This document shows, piece after piece, positions 16,771 through 24,083 of a stretch of DNA of 64,000 nucleotides (position 1 is its first letter; each line of letters starts with the position of its first letter). The notes under the pieces are model-generated. The model saw nothing but the letters and a program-made list of their open reading frames with translations. It was not told where the DNA came from and did no database searches. The position numbers and the translations under genes were made by a program. The stretch comes from Actinomycetospora cinnamomea (GTDB lineage: Bacteria; Actinomycetota; Actinomycetes; Mycobacteriales; Pseudonocardiaceae): contig NZ_QEKW01000021.1 of assembly GCF_003096675.1 (NCBI RefSeq), positions 1 through 64,000 on the forward strand, written 5' to 3'.

Positions 16771-17607
16771 ATGTCACAGGGGCGAGGGGGTGAGCCCTCA
16801 TGGTGGTCGTCGGGCTCGGTTCCCGACGGCCTCCCCGGCTGGGCCCGTCGCGGTCTCGACGAGTCCCCGACCGAGCTCGCGCCCTCGGCGCCCGCACCCG
16901 ACACGGGACGCCACCGGCGGCGGCGACGCATCGGCGCGGCAGCCGGCGGCGGGCACGGGCTGCGCGGATGGGGTCTCGCCGCGGCCTCGGTCGCGGCGGC
17001 GGCGGCCGTCGTCCCGGTCGCGGTGTCGACGATCGCGAACGACGACGACGCCACGGCCCTGCCACGCGTCGGCACCTTCCCCGTCGTCGCGCCCGGCACG
17101 CTGCCCGACGGCACGGCCCCCGGCGCCGCGTCGCGCGCCCCCGCCGCTGCGCCCGACGCGAACGTGCTGCCGCCGCTGGAGGACCCGACGGTCGCGATCG
17201 CCCCGCCCCCGCGCACCATCACCCTCGCCCCCCGCACCGTTCCGCGGGCGGACGACGACGAGATCTCGACCACCACCCCCCGCCCCACGACCACCACCTC
17301 GACCCGCGACGACGACGAGACCGACACGACGCGGGACGGCGACGACGACGAGCGCGGCGGGTCGGGTTCCGGGGGCTCGGGGCGCGGCTCGGGCGGGTCG
17401 GGTGGCTCCGGTGACTCCGCGGGCGGGTCCGGTGGCTCGGCCGGGTCCGGTGGCTCGGGCGGGTCCGGTGGCTCGGGCGGGTCCGGTGAGTCGGGCGGGT
17501 CCCGTGACTCGGCGTCCGGTCGTGGGTCGGACGAAGGTCTGGTCGGCGGTGTCGTCGGCGGCCTCGGCCGGACGGTCGGCGGCGTCACCGACTCGCTCCT
17601 GGGCTGA
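16771..17607 (+). CDS. Single-pass membrane protein with Thr/Pro and Gly-Ser repeat exterior
   Basis: A 278-residue protein I do not recognise. Residues 1-62 are polar with a basic patch (GRHRRRRRIG); one hydrophobic helix follows (GWGLAAASVAAAAAVVPVAVSTIA), then an exterior rich in Pro, Thr and Asp (STTTPRPTTTTSTRDDDETDTT), then a GGS-type repeat (about 180-245), and a short hydrophobic end (GLVGGVVGGLGRTVGGVTDSLLG). The layout suggests a wall-spanning stalk, and Thr-Pro stretches are typical sites of O-mannosylation. ATG start with GAGGGGAGCGCAGGG just upstream. No domain gives a function. Confidence 0.65.
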   Translation: MSQGRGGEPSWWSSGSVPDGLPGWARRGLDESPTELAPSAPAPDTGRHRRRRRIGAAAGGGHGLRGWGLAAASVAAAAAVVPVAVSTIANDDDATALPRVGTFPVVAPGTLPDGTAPGAASRAPAAAPDANVLPPLEDPTVAIAPPPRTITLAPRTVPRADDDEISTTTPRPTTTTSTRDDDETDTTRDGDDDERGGSGSGGSGRGSGGSGGSGDSAGGSGGSAGSGGSGGSGGSGGSGESGGSRDSASGRGSDEGLVGGVVGGLGRTVGGVTDSLLG

Positions 17608-17612
17608 CGGCC

Positions 17613-19031
17613 TCAGGTCCCCGACGGCCGCTCCGGCAGCTCCGGACGGTCGACCCCCTCGCCGAGGGCCGCGGCGTACAGGTCACCCCGGTCCCCGATG
17701 CGGGCCAGCACGTCGGCCGGCGAGAACGTCAGCTCCCGCACGGTGCCGGCCGCGGCCACCTCGTCCCAGGTCAGCGGGGTCGACACCGTCGGCGCGCCGT
17801 GCGCGGCCCGCGCGCGCAGCGAGTACGGCGCGACCGTGGTCTTCGACGGGTTGTTCTGGCTCCAGTCGACGAACACCTTGCCCCGCCGGCGCTCCTTGGC
17901 CATGACCGCGGTCACCCCCCGCGGGGTCTCGCGGGCGAGGTGCTCGGCGACGGACCTGGCGTAGGCCGAGGTCCGCGCCGGGTCGTCCACCCGGATCGCC
18001 GCGCTGACCTGCATGCCCTTGCTGCCGCTGGTCTTGGGGCAGAGCACGAGGCCGTCGGCCGCCACGAGGTCGCGCACGCGCTCGGCGACGCGCGCACAGT
18101 CGAGGACGGTGCTGCCCTCGCCCGGGTCGAGGTCGAACACCAGCTCGTCGGGTGGCTGCACGCGGCCCTCGTCGTCGACCCTCCACTGGGGCACGTGCAG
18201 CTCGAGCACCGCGAGGTTCGCCAGATACACGAGCGTGGCGAGCTCCTCGACCACCACGAACGTCGCGGTCGCGGACCCACGGCTGCTGCCAGGGGTCGGC
18301 ACCCTGACCGTCCGCAGCCAGTCCGGGGCCTTGGCGCCCGCGTTCTTCTCGTAGAACGAGGGCGCCGCGATGCCGTCGGGGAACCGGCGCAAGGTGAGGG
18401 GCCGACCCGCGAGGTGGGGGAGCAGCGTGTCGGCGACGCGGGCGTAGTAGTCGACGACGGCGGCCTTGGGCACGCCGGGGTAGAGCTCCTTGTCGAGGTT
18501 CGACAGCCGCAGTGCCCGCCCGCCGACGTTCACCCGCGGTGCCTGGGCGTCCCTCGGGGCCGGTGGGGTGTCGGTCCTGCGACGCTGGACCAGCCAGTCC
18601 TTCGCGTCCTGGTCGTCCCGGTCGGGCCGGAAGAAGACGAACCGGCCCTGGACCCGCTCGCCGTGCAGGGTCACCGCGACCTCGTCGTCGGACCACTTCT
18701 CGGTCTCGTAGCGGCCGTGGTCCCAGATGGACATCGACCCGCCGCCGTACTCGCCGGCCGGGATCTCCCCGTGGAAGTCGAGGTAGGACAGCGGGTGGTC
18801 CTCGGTGTGCACGGCCAGCCGGGGCGCGCCCGGCTCCTCGGGCAGCCCCCGCGGCACCGCCCACGAGACGAGCACGCCGTCGCGCTCCAGGCGCACGTCG
18901 TAGTGCAGCCGCCGCGCGTGGTGCTCCTGCACGACGAAGCGGTTGCCCGAGACGTCCGGGGCCCCCTCCCCGAACGGCTCGGGCGTGCGCGCCGGGTCGC
19001 GCTTGGCGCGGTACTCCGACAGGTCGGGCAT
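17613..19031 (-). CDS. LigD-like 3'-phosphoesterase + polymerase/primase fusion, no ligase domain
   Basis: A 472-residue protein joining two of the three LigD domains of bacterial non-homologous end joining. Residues about 20-135 are the 3'-phosphoesterase (HHARRLHYDVRLE, VHTEDHPLSYLDFHGEIPAGEYGGG), which trims 3' ends. Residues about 170-460 are the PrimPol-type polymerase: GVPKAAVVDYYARV, RFPDGI, the metal-binding DLD near 298-300 (FDLDPGEG), SGSKGMQV, and VFVDWSQN. The nucleotidyltransferase (ligase) domain is absent. M. tuberculosis LigD has the order polymerase-phosphoesterase-ligase; here phosphoesterase precedes polymerase. A ligase partner and Ku would have to be encoded elsewhere. 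Downstream of the esterase gene, 10 bp apart, same strand. Confidence 0.9.
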   Translation of the reverse strand: MPDLSEYRAKRDPARTPEPFGEGAPDVSGNRFVVQEHHARRLHYDVRLERDGVLVSWAVPRGLPEEPGAPRLAVHTEDHPLSYLDFHGEIPAGEYGGGSMSIWDHGRYETEKWSDDEVAVTLHGERVQGRFVFFRPDRDDQDAKDWLVQRRRTDTPPAPRDAQAPRVNVGGRALRLSNLDKELYPGVPKAAVVDYYARVADTLLPHLAGRPLTLRRFPDGIAAPSFYEKNAGAKAPDWLRTVRVPTPGSSRGSATATFVVVEELATLVYLANLAVLELHVPQWRVDDEGRVQPPDELVFDLDPGEGSTVLDCARVAERVRDLVAADGLVLCPKTSGSKGMQVSAAIRVDDPARTSAYARSVAEHLARETPRGVTAVMAKERRRGKVFVDWSQNNPSKTTVAPYSLRARAAHGAPTVSTPLTWDEVAAAGTVRELTFSPADVLARIGDRGDLYAAALGEGVDRPELPERPSGT

Positions 19032-19041
19032 GGCCCGAGGT

Positions 19042-20109
19042 CTACCGCACCCGCCCGTCGTCGGTGAAGCCGAAGAACGCGAGCATGGCGGCGCCGGCGT
19101 CGGGGCCGCTCGGGTCGGCGTAGGAGGCGCCGGCGCGGCCGCCGGACCAGGCGTGGCCCAGGCCGTGCACCGTCCACGACTCGGCGAGCACCCGCCCGCC
19201 GGGCTCCGCCCAGCGCTCGCGGGTCCAGGCGCGCCCGCCCTCGACCCGCCCGGGCGCGCGCTCGTGCGCCACCCCGCCGGCCCCGGTCAGCGCCGAGCGC
19301 ACGACCGCCTCGCCGTTGCCGACCGCCACGGTGCGGTCGGCGTCGCCGTGCACGACGACCAGCGGGACCGGGCCGGCGCCGGTCACCGTCGCGGGCGGGT
19401 TCGACATCGCCGCGAACGCCGAGCCCACGTCGCGCGCGGCCCCGTACGCGAGCCCCGAGTGCACGCCCGCGCCGCAGAACAGGTCGGGGTACGTCGCGGC
19501 CATCACCGCCGCCATCGCCCCGCCCGCGGAGAAGCCGGCGACGGCGACCCGGCCCGGGTCGGCCTCGTGGCGGGCGGTGACCTCGCGGGCCACGGCGGCG
19601 ATCATCGCGGGCTCGCCGGCGTCGCGGCGCTGGTCGCCGGGGCGGAACCAGTTCCAGTAGCCCATCGGGTTCGCCGACCGTGACTGCTCGGGGTAGGCGA
19701 CGATCACCCCGGCCCGCTCGGCCGCCTCGTCCGTGCCCGTCGAGGCGGCGAACCCGTCGGCGTCCTGGGTGCCGCCGTGCAGCATGAGCAGCAGGGGCGC
19801 GCCGTCCCGCACCGTCGTGGGCACGTAGAGCCGGTAGGCCAGGCCGCCGGCCGAGCCGCGGGTGACGGTGCCGGGCGCCCGGTCCGAGCCGCCCGCGGCG
19901 CCGTGGGACCCCGGCATGCCCGGCACCCCCGGCATGTCCGGCGCGCCGGTCACCCCGCCCGCGGGACCTCCGGGCAGCCCACCCAGCCGCTCCTGGATCT
20001 TCGCCGTGGCCTCCATCAGCCGGCCTTCGCGGACCAGCCGCGTGGCCTCGGACGGTCCTGCCGCTCCTGCGCGCAGCGTCTCGCGCAGCATCCTGCCGGT
20101 CCGGAACAC
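19042..20109 (-). CDS. PHB depolymerase-family esterase (alpha/beta hydrolase)
   Basis: A 355-residue serine hydrolase of the LpqC/PHB depolymerase esterase type. After an N-terminal region (1-85) with a Gly/Pro-rich MPGVPGMPG linker comes the hydrolase: YRLYVPTTVRDGAPLLLMLHGGTQDADGFA (oxyanion region), the nucleophile in VAGFSAGGAMAA, the acid near VVVHGDADRTVAVGN, and the His in HGLGHAWSGG. There is no clear signal peptide, so it may act inside the cell. Substrate unproven: short-chain polyesters or aromatic esters are both possible. The CopG regulator 15 bp upstream is probably in the same transcript. Confidence 0.87.
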   Translation of the reverse strand: MFRTGRMLRETLRAGAAGPSEATRLVREGRLMEATAKIQERLGGLPGGPAGGVTGAPDMPGVPGMPGSHGAAGGSDRAPGTVTRGSAGGLAYRLYVPTTVRDGAPLLLMLHGGTQDADGFAASTGTDEAAERAGVIVAYPEQSRSANPMGYWNWFRPGDQRRDAGEPAMIAAVAREVTARHEADPGRVAVAGFSAGGAMAAVMAATYPDLFCGAGVHSGLAYGAARDVGSAFAAMSNPPATVTGAGPVPLVVVHGDADRTVAVGNGEAVVRSALTGAGGVAHERAPGRVEGGRAWTRERWAEPGGRVLAESWTVHGLGHAWSGGRAGASYADPSGPDAGAAMLAFFGFTDDGRVR

Positions 20110-20124
20110 GGTGACCTCCTGGGG

Positions 20125-20523
20125 TCAGACGATGCGCGGGCCGAGTGCGGCCTTGACGGCCCGGCTCGCGCGGAACGCCCCGAGCACCTCGACCGAGGCG
20201 ATCGTGGCCGTCGCGAGCTCGGGCGGGACGTCGTCGGCGACGGTGGCCAGCCCGAGCACGCGGATGTGCACCTGCTCGCCCCGGTCCCGCAGCGCCTCGA
20301 GGTCGTGCCGCGAGAAGTGCTGGGTGCCGAGGACGAGCGTGCGACGTGCGACCGTCTGCTCGATCGCGCGCTCGCTGGTCGCGAGCTGGTTGCGCACGGC
20401 GGTGCGGATGAAGTCGGTGCGCGTGGTGAAGAAGCCCTCCTGCACGAGGAGGTCGATCCGGCCGAGGTCGACCGGACCGAGGTTCACGGTGATCTTCTCG
20501 GTCCGCTCCGGCTCCGCCACCAT
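20125..20523 (-). CDS. CopG/ribbon-helix-helix family transcriptional regulator
   Basis: A 132-residue protein. Residues about 8-50 form a ribbon-helix-helix domain: EKITVNLGPVDLGRIDLLVQEGFFTTRTDFIRTAVRNQLA, with the beta strand followed by two helices. The C-terminal 80 residues (RRTLVLGTQHFSRHDLEALRDRGEQVHIRVLGLATVADD) may sense a ligand or oligomerise. The ATG at 20523 follows GGGAGGGC by 3-8 bases. It lies upstream of the esterase and is divergent from the selenoprotein operon, with a palindrome between them, so it could control both sides. Confidence 0.8.
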   Translation of the reverse strand: MVAEPERTEKITVNLGPVDLGRIDLLVQEGFFTTRTDFIRTAVRNQLATSERAIEQTVARRTLVLGTQHFSRHDLEALRDRGEQVHIRVLGLATVADDVPPELATATIASVEVLGAFRASRAVKAALGPRIV

Positions 20524-20537
20524 CTGCCCTCCCGACG

Positions 20538-20553
20538 CCATCCACCTGGATGG
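20538..20553. promoter_or_regulatory. Palindrome CCATCC-N4-GGATGG, candidate CopG operator
   Basis: A perfect 6+4+6 inverted repeat in the 84-bp gap between the divergent copG-like gene and the thioredoxin/UGSC operon, 15 bp from the regulator start. Ribbon-helix-helix dimers often bind such sites and control their own gene. Confidence 0.45.
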
Positions 20554-20594
20554 TGCACAGAAGGTGAGCCGTTCCGCAACCGCAGCGCGTCGGC

Positions 20595-20600
20595 TACCGT
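20595..20600 (+). promoter_or_regulatory. -10 element TACCGT of the selenoprotein operon
   Basis: TACCGT ends 7 bases before the GTG at 20608, so the operon mRNA is predicted to be leaderless. No clear -35. Confidence 0.45.
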
Positions 20601-20607
20601 GCAGTCC

Positions 20608-22068
20608 GTGACCACGACGGCGTCCTCCCCGTCCGCGGCCGCGCAGGACCTCCCGGCCGACGGGCTCGTCGTGGTGGTCAAGCAGGACTGCCCCACGTGC
20701 CGGCTGGTCGCCCCGGTGCTGGGCGCCCTGGACGCCGTCGACGCCGTGGTCTACAGCCAGGACGACCCGGCCTTCCCGGACGGCGTCGCGGTGCGCGACG
20801 ACACCGCCCTGGACGCGAGCACCGCGCTGGGCATCGACGTCGTCCCGACCCTGCTGCACCGCGCGGGCGGCGCGGAGACGGCGCGCGTCGAGGGCTGGGA
20901 CCGCGACCGGTGGCGGGAGCTCTCGGGCGTCGCCGACCTCGGCGCGGAGCTGCCGGAATGGCGCCCGGGCTGCGGCTCGCGCACCCACGACCCCGCGGTG
21001 GCCGACGAGCTGCTCGTGCGCGCCCGCGGGCACCTGCTCGCCGCCCGCCGCGTCGAGCTCGCCGGCCTGGAGGACGAGGCCGAGGCGCTGTACGACCGCG
21101 GCTGGACCGACGGCCTGCCCGTCGTCGCGCCGACCCCGCCGCGGGTGCTGCGGATGCTGGCCGGCACCACTCGCGCCCCCGACGAGATCGTCGCCGTGGT
21201 GCCGCCCAACCTCGTGCCGGCGACCGTCGAGAAGGTCGCGATCAACGCCGTCCTGGCGGGCTGCCGGCCCGAGTACCTCCCGGTCGTCCTGGCCGCGATG
21301 GAGGCGGCGTGCACGCCGGAGTTCAACGCCCACGGCCTGACCGCCACGACGTGGGGCGCCGGCCCGGCGGTGCTGGTCCACGGGCCGATCGCGCGACGGA
21401 TCGGGGTCAACGCCGGCGGCAATGCGCTCGGGCAGGGCACCCGCGCCAACGCCACGATCGGGCGCGCGCTGCAGCTGGTGATCCGCAACGTCGGCGGCGG
21501 GCGGCCCGGCGAGGTCGACCGCGCGACCCTCGGCCAGCCCGGCAAGGTGGGGCTCTGCTTCGCCGAGGACGAGGAGGGCTCGCCCTGGGAGCCCCTGTCG
21601 GCCTCGCGGGGCGTGCCGCCCGGGGCGTCGGCGGTCACGGTCTTCGCCGCCGAGGGCCCGCGCGGCGTGGTCGACCAGATCTCACGCAGCCCCGAGTCGC
21701 TGGCGCGGTCGCTGGCCCGCGCGCTGCTGGGCGTCGGCCATCCGAAGCTCGCCCCCGGCTTCGACGCGATGCTGGTGCTCGCGCCCGAGCACGTCGCGGT
21801 GTTCGCCGAGGCCGGGTGGGACCGGGCGCGGTTCGGCGCCGAGCTCGACGCGCTGCTGCTCCGACCGCCCGAGGAGCTCGCCCGCGGAGCCGACGGCATC
21901 GACGAGGGCCTGGCCGGGCCGACGCAGCCGCAGCCGAAGTTCCGTCCCGGCGGGCTGCTGGTGGCCGTCGCCGGCGGGGGAGCGGGCAAGTTCTCCGCCG
22001 TGCTCGGCGGCTGGGTCGGCGGCCGCGGCGGCAGCAGCCCCGTCACCCGCGTCATCGAGGAGGCCTGA
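20608..22068 (+). CDS. Thioredoxin-domain protein partnered with the UGSC selenoprotein
   Basis: A 486-residue protein. Residues about 15-105 look like a thioredoxin fold: VVVVKQDCPTCRLVAPVL holds a CPTC redox motif, and the cis-proline region is IDVVPTLLHR. A further cysteine follows in RPGCGSRTHDP. Residues about 145-480 form a conserved domain that I cannot name, with WTDGLPVVAPTPPRVLRMLAGT, VPPNLVPATVEKVAINAVLAGCRPEYLPVVLAA, TRANATIGRALQLV and VTVFAAEGPRGV. As I recall, proteins of this kind usually sit beside UGSC-family genes, but I cannot verify that here. The stop is followed one base later by the selenoprotein start, so the two are translated together. A role as redox partner of the selenoprotein is inference. 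Confidence 0.75.
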   Translation: MTTTASSPSAAAQDLPADGLVVVVKQDCPTCRLVAPVLGALDAVDAVVYSQDDPAFPDGVAVRDDTALDASTALGIDVVPTLLHRAGGAETARVEGWDRDRWRELSGVADLGAELPEWRPGCGSRTHDPAVADELLVRARGHLLAARRVELAGLEDEAEALYDRGWTDGLPVVAPTPPRVLRMLAGTTRAPDEIVAVVPPNLVPATVEKVAINAVLAGCRPEYLPVVLAAMEAACTPEFNAHGLTATTWGAGPAVLVHGPIARRIGVNAGGNALGQGTRANATIGRALQLVIRNVGGGRPGEVDRATLGQPGKVGLCFAEDEEGSPWEPLSASRGVPPGASAVTVFAAEGPRGVVDQISRSPESLARSLARALLGVGHPKLAPGFDAMLVLAPEHVAVFAEAGWDRARFGAELDALLLRPPEELARGADGIDEGLAGPTQPQPKFRPGGLLVAVAGGGAGKFSAVLGGWVGGRGGSSPVTRVIEEA

Positions 22069-22069
22069 C

Positions 22070-22600
22070 GTGACCACCGTCCTGGACCCCACCGACGAGT
22101 CCCGCCCCGCCGCCCGCACGGTCGGCTCCCGCCCCGAGGACCTCACCGGGCGCACCGTCGGCCTGCTCGACATCGCCAAGCCCCGCGGCGAGGTGTTCCT
22201 CGACCGGCTGGCCGCTCTGCTCGCCGAGCGCGGGGTGACGGTGCGCCGCTACGCCAAGCCGACGTTCACGCGGCCGATGCCCGCCGACCTGCGGGCCGAG
22301 ATCGCGGCCGAGTGCGACGTGGTGATCTCCGCGCTCGCCGATTGAGGCTCGTGCACGTCGTGCAGTGTGCACGACCTCGCCGCCCTCGAGGCCGACGGCG
22401 TGACGGCCACCTTCGTCGCGTCCACCGAGTTCGTCGCGGCCACCGACGCCCAGGCCCGCGCGCTCGGCTTCGCCGCGGTGCCCGCCGTCTACGTCGCCCA
22501 CCCGATCCAGGACCGCACCGACGCCGAGATGGCGGCGCTCGCCGACGAGGCGCTGCCACGGGTCCTGGCGGCCGTCACGAGGGGTTCCTCCGAGAGCTGA
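22070..22600 (+). CDS. UGSC family selenoprotein (TGA at 22343-22345 read as selenocysteine)
   Basis: One reading frame runs 22070-22600 if the TGA at 22343-22345 is decoded as selenocysteine, giving 176 residues with Sec at 92. The first part (TGRTVGLLDIAKPRGEVFLDRLAALLAERGVTVRRYAKP, then AECDVVISALAD) and the second part (GSCTSCSVHDLAALEADGVTATFVASTEF, then VAHPIQDRTDAEMAALADEALPRVLAAV) are both typical of the UGSC family, and the motif across the TGA is D-Sec-Gly-Ser-Cys-Thr-Ser-Cys. Cys replaces Sec in many relatives. The second half has no plausible independent start. A SECIS-like hairpin overlaps the TGA, and selD is present at 59016. The family is a predicted thiol/selenol redox protein of unknown substrate. 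It begins 1 base after the thioredoxin-domain gene. If TGA were a stop, the protein would end at 91 residues without its active site. Confidence 0.88.
22343..22379 (+). promoter_or_regulatory. Predicted bacterial SECIS hairpin overlapping the UGA codon
   Basis: Stem pairs 22344-22347 with 22375-22378 and 22349-22356 with 22367-22374 (12 base pairs), with one bulged C at 22348 and a possible extra T-G pair at 22343/22379. The 10-base apical loop (22357-22366) begins with G, and 11 bases separate the UGA from the loop, as expected for SelB-binding elements placed right after the codon. The loop is GTCGTGCAGT. SelB binding is inferred. Confidence 0.7.
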
Positions 22601-22695
22601 CCAGCGCCCCGGGTGGCCCAACGCACGGGCGAACGGCGGTGACCGAGACGCACCGCGGGCATACCCTCACGTCACAAGCGGGAGGAGGCCCCCAG

Positions 22696-24072
22696 ATGAC
22701 CGTCGGCGCCGACGCCGGGCTCGCGCACCGGCAGGCGGTGGACGCGGTGCGCCGCGGGCTCGCCGAGCTGCCGCCCGACGCTCCCGTGCGACTGCGCAAG
22801 AGGACGTCGAACCTCTTCCGCTTCCGCGACGGGACGGGCGGCCTGTCCGTCGAGGGCCTCGACCGGGTGCTGGCGGTCGACGCGGACGCCCGCACGGCCG
22901 ACGTCGCGGGGATGACCACGTACTCCGACCTCGTCGCGGCCACCCTGCCCCACGGGCTGATGCCGCTGGTGGTGCCGCAGCTCAAGACGATCACGCTCGG
23001 AGGCGCGGTCGTCGGGCTCGGGATCGAGTCGACGTCGTTCCGCGACGGGCTGCCGCACGAGTCGGTGCTCGAGGCCGACGTCCTCACCGGCACCGGCGAC
23101 ATCCTCTCCACCCGGGACCACCCCGATCTGCTCTCCGGGCTCCCCAACTCCTACGGCACGCTCGGCTACGCGCTGCGCCTGCGCATCGAGCTGGCACCGG
23201 TGAAGCCCTTCGTCCGGCTGCGGCACCTGCGCTTCGACACCGCGGAGGAGACCGCGAAGGCCCTGGCCGAGGTCACGGCGACGCGGGAGTGGGCGGGGGA
23301 GCGGGTCGACTTCTGCGACGGCGTCGTGTTCTCCGCCGACGAGCACTACGTGACGCTCGGCGAGATGGTCGACACCGCGCCGTACCTCTCCGACTACACC
23401 GGCCAGCGGATCTACTACCGGTCGATCCAGGAACTGGCCGAGGTCTCCGGGGTGGGAGTCGACTTCCTGACCATCCACGACTACCTGTGGCGCTGGGACA
23501 CCGACTGGTTCTGGTGCTCGCGCGCGCTCGGCGTGCAGCACCCGGTGGTGCGGCGGCTGTGGCCGTCGCGCTACCGCCGCTCCGACGTCTACCGTCGGCT
23601 GGTCGCGCTCGACCGGCGCCTCGGGCTCTCGCAGGCCCTCGCTCGGCGCGGCGGAGCGGCCGGCGTCGAGCCGATCATCCAGGACGTCGAGGTGCCGGTG
23701 GACCGGCTGCCGGAGTTCCTCGCGTTCTTCCACGACGAGATCGGGATCAGCCCGGTGTGGCTGTGCCCGCTGCGCCAGCGCGACCGACGCTCGTGGCCGC
23801 TCTACCCGCTCGACCCCGACACCACCTACGTCAACGTCGGGTTCTGGTCGGACGCCGAGCTCGCCCCGGGCCAGGCGCCGGACCACCACAACCGCCGCAT
23901 CGAGCAGGTGCTGCTCACGATGGACGGACACAAGTCGCTGTACTCCACGGCGAGCTACCCGCGGGAGGAGTTCGACGCGTTGTACGGGGGAGAGGCCTAC
24001 CGCGAGCTCAAGGCCCGCTACGACCCCGACGGCCGCCTCCCCGACCTCTACACCAAGACCGTGACGGGTTAG
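22696..24072 (+). CDS. tmsA: FAD-binding oxidoreductase TmsA (10-methylene fatty acid reductase)
   Basis: Reduces the 10-methylene intermediate to the 10-methyl branched fatty acid (tuberculostearic acid type) in membrane phospholipids; known from mycobacteria and other actinobacteria as TmsA/BfaA (Rv0449c). The 458-residue protein is a VAO/PCMH-type flavoprotein: RTSNLFRFRDG, then DVAGMTTYSDLVAATLPHGLMPLVVPQLKTITLGGAVVGLGIESTSFRDGLPHESVLEADVLTGTG, the FAD-binding core, and a C-terminal substrate domain. ATG start with GGAGGAGG 7 bases upstream. tmsB follows 11 bases later; no tmsC is seen. It starts 95 bp after the selenoprotein and probably has its own promoter. Confidence 0.88.
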   Translation: MTVGADAGLAHRQAVDAVRRGLAELPPDAPVRLRKRTSNLFRFRDGTGGLSVEGLDRVLAVDADARTADVAGMTTYSDLVAATLPHGLMPLVVPQLKTITLGGAVVGLGIESTSFRDGLPHESVLEADVLTGTGDILSTRDHPDLLSGLPNSYGTLGYALRLRIELAPVKPFVRLRHLRFDTAEETAKALAEVTATREWAGERVDFCDGVVFSADEHYVTLGEMVDTAPYLSDYTGQRIYYRSIQELAEVSGVGVDFLTIHDYLWRWDTDWFWCSRALGVQHPVVRRLWPSRYRRSDVYRRLVALDRRLGLSQALARRGGAAGVEPIIQDVEVPVDRLPEFLAFFHDEIGISPVWLCPLRQRDRRSWPLYPLDPDTTYVNVGFWSDAELAPGQAPDHHNRRIEQVLLTMDGHKSLYSTASYPREEFDALYGGEAYRELKARYDPDGRLPDLYTKTVTG

Positions 24073-24083
24073 GGAGGATCGTC

